Positions 8,799 to 14,910 of a DNA stretch of 14,910 nucleotides are shown here, piece after piece. The DNA comes from Podila epigama. Taxonomy: Eukaryota > Mortierellomycota > Mortierellomycetes > Mortierellales > Mortierellaceae. Where the stretch lies: the NCBI GenBank assembly GCA_015679605.1, contig JAAAVE010000532.1, positions 1 through 14,910 of the forward strand. Direction: 5' to 3'. Made by a program: the position numbers and the translations under genes. Each line of letters starts with the position of its first letter. Within the stretch, counting starts at the first letter, position 1. Under the pieces are notes generated by a model, which was given only the letters and a program-made list of their open reading frames with translations, was not told the DNA's origin and did no database searches.

Positions 8799-10835
8799 AT
8801 GTCTCATTCTTCTACAACGTCCTCACCACTTCAACCTGCATCACAACAATTGTCGCCATTGCCACCACCATCACCATCACCACCGCCACTATCCATTTTT
8901 CATTTGTACCACGTTCTTCAACGGATTGCCCAATGGGTTCACAGCCAGTCAGATTTGGTGCGTTGCGTGCGCGTCAACAGAGCCTGGAATGAAGCCATGA
9001 CACCCATACTCTGGCGCGACTTTTTCATCCTCAACCAGTCGCGCATCGCAATGTCACCCTTCTTTCGATCAGCAATATGCAAGAATGCACGTCATATCCG
9101 GCGTCTCGCAACAAGCAGCACCAGTCTCTTTGAGCACCTTGGTCCAACGTGCACCAACCTACACTCTCTCCACTACGACTCGTACAGCTATGACCTGGAC
9201 TCACCCATGCCTGAAGAAGTAATCAACCATCTCATTGCCTTTCTTGAACAGCAAACCTCTGGAAAGTTTAGGTTATTCTATTCGGTTATCTTTCCGCCTA
9301 CGGACGAAATAGCGACGAGAAAGCTGATAGCGGCTATGCCAGACTCGCTTCACACCCTTCGACTTTGTTCGACCACTGTCACTACGTTGCCACAAAGTCT
9401 GATTGCCGCGTTTCAGGCATGCCTCGCCAAGCGTCAGCTCCACACGATCGAACTGAATTTTCGCATCGACACGCAAGATCCCTTTCTCTCGCGCCTCACC
9501 CAAGACCCTTCCTTTCGCGACCGAATGAGTTTCTTACCTATGCACATGAGCTCTATTCATAGTCTTCACGAGACTGCTCTCTCACTCAAGCGATTGGTTC
9601 TCCATGACCCCATGTCACAACTAGAAGAATCAATCTTATTCCCCGTCCTGCGACTCTGTCCAAATCTCGAAGCCATTCTTCTTCCACAGATACTAGAAGA
9701 AAAGCTCGAGAACCTAGCACTCGTCCTTAGAGATTATTGTCCACGGCTCAAAGACATATCGATAACGCGAGTGCCATGTCGTGATGATTATCTGTCACAG
9801 TTGCTGAACATTGCGGTCCGAGAAGATACTCTCGAGGCTGTCAGGATACTAAATGTGTTTATCGATGAACCGGCGCAACTCCCGACAGGGCCAAATGGCC
9901 TGATACTAACACATGCAGCCATTTTGAGGCATTCAGCAACATTGCAACTGCTGCACCTGGGCTGCCTGGGTTCGACCACCACCAGCAAGTGGATCCAACA
10001 GATTCTGAGCCATTGTCATTCTCTCCAAGAGATTCGCATCGTCCATTCAGGCTTACTGCCAATCTGCACCCGCGACGGCAACCCCGTCATCACTCAGATG
10101 GGCCGCCAAAGGCGGACAACACCTGGATTAGATGCAATGGACATTGTTCATGGAGAGCCATGGGTCTGTGCGAACCTGCGTGTGCTCGAGGTGGTTATAG
10201 CGAATGTTCCTCCAGCCAGGGATCGAGCCCCGCTCACAGAACTGCAGCAAGAATTCATGCTGGATGAATCAGTACCATCCATATCCAAATCTGAGGGACT
10301 CGCGATTCAACAGGCGATATATGAGAAGATAGGGTCTCTTGTCCATCTGGAAACCCTGATCTTGAGTTTGCATGGTTATTATGGGGATGATACCGGCTCG
10401 ACACAAATCGTGTATCCAAATCAGCATTTCTGTTTAGAACTGACTCTTGCGAGTGGTTTGTCGGCGCTTGGGAACCTGAAGGAGTTGCGAGAGCTAAGAA
10501 TCCAACGGATGGAGCACTTGATGAATGCTACTGAGGTAGAGTGGATAGTACATCAAGGTATATGGCCCAAACTGAAGCAGCTGGAAGGGCTCAAGAACAG
10601 GTTGGAGCGACTCAATGTTGCCGCAGGCCCACAGACTACATTCCAAAGGATGATACGTACTACTAGTCGCATGTATTCTGGGGCCAAGTTTTGGGCTGGT
10701 CATGGCGAGGCCCGCGATGATCCAGTGACTTGGTTGCGGATCCAACGGCCTGGTCTGGTGGTTGATGGGGCTACGGCTCAATACTGGAAGCTAAACACGC
10801 ATATGTATCGAAATCAGGACAACTGGTGGTCATAA
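8799..10835 (+). CDS. F-box protein with leucine-rich C-terminal region
   Basis: A single exon of 678 codons. After a low-complexity Ser/Pro/Gln leader (to about residue 32) comes an F-box-like domain: LYHVLQRIAQWV, then SQSDLVRCVRVNRAWNEA and TPILWRDFFI (about 33-78). This is the helical pattern that binds Skp1 in SCF ubiquitin ligases. The rest (about 100-650) is rich in irregular leucine-rich segments such as LHTLRLCSTTV, CPNLEAILLPQ, LQLLHLGCLG, LRVLEVVIA and LKELRELRIQ, spaced like degenerate LRRs that would bind a substrate. The target is unknown. F-box/LRR proteins of this style are numerous in early-diverging fungi. The start has no strong context (TGCAATGT), but it immediately precedes the only long frame. 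No intron is needed. Confidence 0.85.
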   Translation: MSHSSTTSSPLQPASQQLSPLPPPSPSPPPLSIFHLYHVLQRIAQWVHSQSDLVRCVRVNRAWNEAMTPILWRDFFILNQSRIAMSPFFRSAICKNARHIRRLATSSTSLFEHLGPTCTNLHSLHYDSYSYDLDSPMPEEVINHLIAFLEQQTSGKFRLFYSVIFPPTDEIATRKLIAAMPDSLHTLRLCSTTVTTLPQSLIAAFQACLAKRQLHTIELNFRIDTQDPFLSRLTQDPSFRDRMSFLPMHMSSIHSLHETALSLKRLVLHDPMSQLEESILFPVLRLCPNLEAILLPQILEEKLENLALVLRDYCPRLKDISITRVPCRDDYLSQLLNIAVREDTLEAVRILNVFIDEPAQLPTGPNGLILTHAAILRHSATLQLLHLGCLGSTTTSKWIQQILSHCHSLQEIRIVHSGLLPICTRDGNPVITQMGRQRRTTPGLDAMDIVHGEPWVCANLRVLEVVIANVPPARDRAPLTELQQEFMLDESVPSISKSEGLAIQQAIYEKIGSLVHLETLILSLHGYYGDDTGSTQIVYPNQHFCLELTLASGLSALGNLKELRELRIQRMEHLMNATEVEWIVHQGIWPKLKQLEGLKNRLERLNVAAGPQTTFQRMIRTTSRMYSGAKFWAGHGEARDDPVTWLRIQRPGLVVDGATAQYWKLNTHMYRNQDNWWS

Positions 10836-10942
10836 TGTCGCACTTCGTCGCGCGCGACGCGTAGTGATAAATTTGCTAGATGATGCAATGGCTCACTTTT
10901 TATCTATTGTACTATTGCACAGAATTCCAGCAGACACTTTTT

Positions 10943-12097
10943 TTAACTACTCATATATTGTTGTCCGTTGCTGACATGACTAACCGGTGACCCTGGGCTC
11001 TGAATATGCCGAGGTTCATCCTGCCATGATGTGCAAAACTGACACCGAGTGGCAGCCTTGCTGATCTTTTGCCGACAAAACTTGCATTTCACTTTGCTCT
11101 TGACAATCTCTTCTTCCTGAAAGTTTTGAAAGACTAAGGAGAGAGGGGGGTTGTGTTCAATAACGATGATTAGGGAAACATGACATTGTGCCCTCGTGAC
11201 AAAAATGTCATAACTCGTTTTCTCCTTCACATATTGTTTTTTTTTTGGTGGGACACAATGGTAAATGACTTACACTTGATCACTATGAAGAGTACAATGG
11301 CGACAATGAGAAAGTTGATGGCGGCCTGGATAAACCGGCCATAGGCTATACACACTGCACCGTCATTCAGAGCTAGGGTGGAAGCGGTTTTTGTTACATG
11401 AAAAGAATTGTAGTCCAAAGGATTAGTAACGTTCATACTGGGCAGGTGTTGTAAAATGACAAGTGCAATAGCACCACTGGAAATAGTCGCACGAAAGTAT
11501 ATCCCCCTCACTCTTACTCACCTTGGTCAAGTGTGAGATAGTGTGTAGTAGAGTTGGCACCGTCTTTGATGACCACAAACAGATTCTCAAGACTTGCATG
11601 GCCCAGGGCAATACCCAATGGAGGTGAAAAAATGTCGTTGATGAGCGAGTTGACGAGGCTGGTGAAGGTTGCTCCTAGCATCAAACCGACCTAAGGATTG
11701 AAAGAGCGTGATATTTGTGTTGAGTTGCTTTTTGTCCAATGTTCGCAAGCATTGGCTATGTCATCTATTTTTTTCCATGAAAAGACACTCACTGCCAGGC
11801 CAATAACGTTGCCATTATCGATAAAGTCCTATATATATATTCAAGCATGACACATTTTGAAGACGGCACTGTTGTTGAGTAAGAGAATCGTTCCGTAGTC
11901 GAGATGAGATGGCGAAAACGCGATTGAATTATGGCCGATCGGCGTACAATGAAATGGGACCAAATGGTCTTGGCCTTGCGGGTGATGGCCACACCACCAT
12001 GAAGAAGCGACTGGCGGGCTGTGTCCTCTGCGTTCTGGAGCCCATAGATGATACGTTCCCTGCGCCCTCGCAAGTTGTTGCTGCCAGTATCCGACAT
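10943..12097 (-). CDS. MscL-family mechanosensitive channel with C-terminal zinc ribbon
   Basis: A homologue of the large-conductance mechanosensitive channel, which in bacteria is a pentamer that opens under membrane tension. Five exons: 12097-11948, 11828-11793, 11690-11522, 11372-11274 and 11133-10943, giving 214 aa (E. coli MscL is 136). The first 50 residues are an added basic/polar extension. Pore helix M1 begins DFIDNGNVIGLAVGLMLGA (51-69), matching bacterial GNVVDLAVGVIIGA. The gate positions equivalent to E. coli L19 and V23 are L61 and L65; D18 is G60. SLINDIFSPPLG (78-88) follows as in MscL. The loop (about 92-128) holds an NST sequon. M2 is YGRFIQAAINFLIVAIVLFIVI (129-150). After an acidic linker come two CxxC pairs (C168, C171, C182, C185), a short zinc ribbon. 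All introns are GT-AG. Whether it sits in the plasma membrane or an organelle cannot be decided. It is divergent from EMC2. Confidence 0.88.
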
Positions 12098-12677
12098 TGT
12101 AGAGTGTATCTTGATGAAAATGAGAGATGATGAATGAACAAGGATGATGGATGTGAGGAAGGAGTGGAAGGGCGGAAGGAAAGTGAAAAAAGAGAAAAAA
12201 AAAGGAAAAGGAAGGTTTTTGGGTCATATGGCGAGTGTGCCAATATATTTGTATTCTAATCCCTCTATCCTACCATTGCGACAACATACTACGACTCAGA
12301 TTGTACAGTCATTTGGCATCTATCAAGTGGTCGTGGTGATATTCAGACAGACTTGACAGATAGACAGACAGAGAGAAGGATAGAGAGAAGGATGTTCCTT
12401 CAACCCTCATCCTCCAACACCCAACGAACTCACGCTTGTGGGTTCCTTTAAACTTGGGCCTACCTACCCACATTCAACTATGGGACCTGAGGAAAATATT
12501 GTCATCGCACGTGCTGCCGCGTAGTGAAAGATCGAAACCCACGCTCTTTTCTTGGTGGATGGCTCTCAGTCGCTGTTGGGCTGTGATCACTCTACTTTTT
12601 TTTATTGAGCCTTCATTCATTCATCCTTCATCTTCTCCAGCTCCATACAACATCTCTCACTCTTCGCCACCATCACA
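12098..12677. promoter_or_regulatory. Divergent spacer between the MscL-like gene and EMC2
   Basis: 580 bp separate two outward-facing start codons. Near the MscL side is a purine-rich block on the plus strand (12140-12215, A/G with few pyrimidines). In the middle is an imperfect GACA/GAGA repeat (about 12344-12392). The EMC2 side carries ATTC tandem triplication near 12610-12630. No clear TATA box, RNA gene or further coding exon was seen. Confidence 0.5.
12344..12392. repeat. Imperfect GACA/GAGA simple repeat
   Basis: A purine-rich stretch of interrupted CAGACAGA and GATAGAGAGAAG units, the latter appearing in two near-identical copies (about 12370-12390). It lies midway in the MscL/EMC2 divergent spacer. 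Confidence 0.6.
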
Positions 12678-14663
12678 ATGACCAACGCCGCAAAAGCACT
12701 ACAGGACCTCAGAGCCGCAGCCGAGCGTAAACCAGATGTCGTTGTCCGCCTTGGAAAGCCCCTCATCGAGAGTGGGGCGGTCATGAAGCTGGATGCTGAT
12801 GGTAAAAAAAAACCACTAATGAACCAACTTTCAAGGACCATTGACTTCATCAAAGGGAACAAAAAAGGAAAAGCTACCCCGCACTCTGAATAGATGTGCA
12901 TCACAGGCTGGATGGTAGACTGGATGGCGCATTCATTATGAACCAACTCGATACGATGGATGGTGGAGAAAGTGCAATGTAGACACCATCTCGTGGACTA
13001 AAGTATGTGGCACTTTTCAAACACTCATCAGTCCTTCATCCAATCTTTTTTTCTTTGAATTCTGCATGGGATGGCTGAAGCCTGGCTCGTCTATGAACAG
13101 GTTGCCATTGCAGCGTTAGATGTAGGCGATGACGCTCTTGCACAGGTAAACAAAAAAATCAACATAGACAGGAACACGACGCGTTTTTTTTTCTCATAAA
13201 TTATGAAAAATGAAAAATGGTGCACCCCGTTCTGACATAATATGTCTGGATTTATAGAGATGTATTCAAGCATTGGAGACCAAGTTCCCTGGCTCACCTC
13301 GTGTCCGTCGCTTGCATGGCATGGAACTCGAGGCCAAGGGCGAACTTCTTGAGGCGGCCAAAATCTACAAGGCTATTCTGGAAGAGGACGAGACGAATGT
13401 GGTAGGTTCATAAATATGGCCGATCCTAGATACTACCAAGCATTGTCGATCATTTATGAAAGAAAAAAACATTTCCCTTAGCACGGACCATTCGCCCCAC
13501 TCACTAGCTCAATCCTTTTTACATCTTGCATTTTTTGGGCACTATTGTCTTCATAGTTGGCAGCCAAGCGCCAAGTCATGTTGTTGCGCACTATGGGAAA
13601 GAATGCCGACGCCATTGCCGCTCTTGTTAAATACCTTGATATCAATTACCCTGATTTCGAAGGGTGGCTCCAATTGGCGGACATGTACATGGAGGAATTC
13701 ATGTAAGGACGGGAAAATAGGAAGAACAAACTATCTCAATGGGAAACAAGGAGGCCAATGCATTTGTTTGGCCTTTGGCTCTTGGCATAATGTTTTTTAT
13801 TTTTCACACCAGGAGAGGAATGTCCAAATCGGGTGAACCAAGGGACTCCCAGATAGGACATTCAACAGCAAAAGGAACAATCAACAATCAACATCCAACA
13901 ATAGCTACCACAATTTATATTCTTCTTCTCGTTCGCTAATGCCTACTTTACCTCTATGGACACTTTAATAGGTATGCACAAGCCGCATTCTGCATGGAGG
14001 AAGTGCTCATGCTCCAGCCTCAAAACCATATTTTTCATCTCAAGTACGCAGAGATTCTTTACACCCAGGATAACGTCCAATTGGCATTGAAACAATTTTG
14101 TCGGGTGGTGGAGCTCTGCAAGGACCATGTCCGGGGCTTGTACGGCATCAAGCTGGTAACGTTTCATATGCATTTTTTTCTTTTCTTTTCTTACTCCTTG
14201 TCATATCCAGTACCGGACCTGTATTTGTTATCTCCCTTCCCTCGTTCGTTCTCTCTCTTTCTCTTGCACACGACTTTCTTTGTGTGTTTGAGTCTCTGCT
14301 TCATTTCGTGGGCGTCTGCTCTGAAATTAAAAACTCTGAGACAACCCGAGACGAAGGAGGCGACAGGGGAAAAAAGGAGAGAAGGGTTTGGAATGTATGC
14401 TAGTGCTGTGCGCTGTATCAAAAGGAATGAACTTATCTCACCGAGAATTGTACGTCTATATTTCTTGTCCTACATACTTGTATCCAACATAGTGTACCTC
14501 GCGTCTGTTGAAGTCAGCACCCTCAAAGGACGCGACAGCAACATCGCAGGACGATTTGAAGGCCATTGATCTGCTCGCAACCGAGCGACTTTTGGCCGTA
14601 TACAGTGCAAGCAGTGCACCCTCTGCAAAAACAACGAGTACCAAGTGGATTGAGCACCTGTAG
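12678..14663 (+). CDS. EMC2: EMC2, TPR subunit of the ER membrane protein complex
   Basis: EMC2 is the cytosolic TPR scaffold of the EMC, which inserts tail-anchored and multipass proteins into the ER membrane. Six exons: 12678-12801, 13081-13145, 13258-13401, 13557-13702, 13972-14155 and 14493-14663, giving 277 aa (human EMC2 has 297). Family landmarks are WLVYEQVAIAALD (43-55), FPGSPRVRRLHGM in exon 3, ILEEDETN, LQLADMY, the strongly conserved YAQAAFCMEEVLMLQPQNH (from 161) and KYAEILYTQ, then RGLYGIKL (to 221). The last exon has DLKAIDLLATERLLAVY and ends KWIEHL. The start ACAATGACC has good context. Introns are GT-AG; the first acceptor (GGCTGAAG|CC) is weak but is the one that gives DADAWLVYEQV. 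Intron 5 is 337 nt and has no stop in the exon 5 frame. No AATAAA was found downstream. Confidence 0.93.
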
Positions 14664-14910
14664 ATACCTACCATTAACCACAACTTCCGTGAAAAAAGGC
14701 ACTTATATAAAAAAAAGCCAAAGAAAAGCAACAAGTTTCCTTGACTTTATTTTTTACATTGGCATTTACCGCAAGGTGGATGAGGAGACGAGAGCAGTAA
14801 CAGTAATCAAAGACCCTACTCGATACAAGGCAACGGTGCTTGTAATGCAATGTAAACAATGGCTTTTTTAACATGGTCAAGCTGTGGATTTTTTTTTTTT
14901 TTTTTTTTTT
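14664..14910. other. EMC2 3' flank ending in a T22 run
   Basis: 247 bp follow the EMC2 stop. No canonical AATAAA is present; A/T-rich stretches (for example around 14703-14722) could guide 3' end formation. The last 22 bases (14889-14910) are all T, which may be a real homopolymer where the assembly stopped. Short open frames on both strands overlap this stretch but resemble no protein. Confidence 0.6.

Noticed and set aside
11375-11511. Earlier acceptors for MscL exon 4 (after TTTCCAG or GCCCAG)
   Set aside because: They do not keep the phase-1 frame set by exon 3. The CCACCCTAG acceptor does, and it yields TLDQALNDGAV, consistent with an MscL loop.
11909-12130. Plus-strand open frame opposite MscL exon 1
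   Set aside because: It is a shadow of the minus-strand coding exon and intron 1, with no recognisable features.
14566-14871. Plus-strand open frame after EMC2 exon 6
   Set aside because: It overlaps the EMC2 last exon in the wrong frame and runs into low-complexity 3' flank.
1-14910. CRISPR arrays, tRNA or rRNA genes, insertion sequences, transposon ends
   Set aside because: I scanned for spaced direct repeats, tRNA-like cloverleaf landmarks and terminal inverted repeats by eye and saw none. A covariance-model scan would be needed to exclude small RNAs.

Overview
The window looks like a 14.9 kb piece of a compact fungal nuclear genome. The genes are split by GT-AG introns of about 90-340 nt, 3' ends carry AATAAA, and protein families are eukaryotic (PPWD1, EMC2, F-box, O-fucosyltransferase-like). 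An F-box/leucine-rich protein next to intron-rich housekeeping genes suggests an early-diverging fungus, possibly Mortierellomycota or another Mucoromycota. That placement is inference, not something the bases prove. The window ends in a 22-nt T run, so it may be a whole small contig.

Layout: (1) positions 1-381 hold an unassigned possible coding tail and a pyrimidine repeat. (2) 382-3302, minus, ten exons: a PPWD1-type spliceosomal cyclophilin with WD40 repeats, 645 aa. (3) 3618-5370, plus, four exons: an EngB/YihA-type (GTPBP8-like) GTPase with a long N-terminal extension, probably mitochondrial. (4) 5472-5963, minus, two exons: a small three-helix membrane protein resembling DUF202. (5) 5964-6978: a 1 kb spacer with a (TC)21 tract. 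(6) 6979-8629, plus, two exons: a type II membrane O-fucosyltransferase-like enzyme. (7) 8799-10835, plus, one exon: an F-box protein. (8) 10943-12097, minus, five exons: an MscL-family mechanosensitive channel with a C-terminal zinc ribbon. (9) 12678-14663, plus, six exons: EMC2, the TPR subunit of the ER membrane protein complex.

The genes mostly alternate head-to-head and tail-to-tail. Divergent pairs share spacers of 315, 1015 and 580 bp. Convergent pairs end only about 100 bp apart, so their 3' UTRs probably overlap. The proteins do not form one obvious pathway: they cover splicing, organelle ribosome assembly, glycosylation, ubiquitin targeting, membrane-tension sensing and membrane-protein insertion. 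I found no CRISPR array, tRNA, rRNA, insertion sequence or defence system. The most interesting items are the intron-containing fungal MscL with a zinc-ribbon tail, a probable GC-AG intron in the PPWD1 gene, and a stop-free 337-nt intron in EMC2. All exon models were joined by hand from splice signals, frame and family knowledge.
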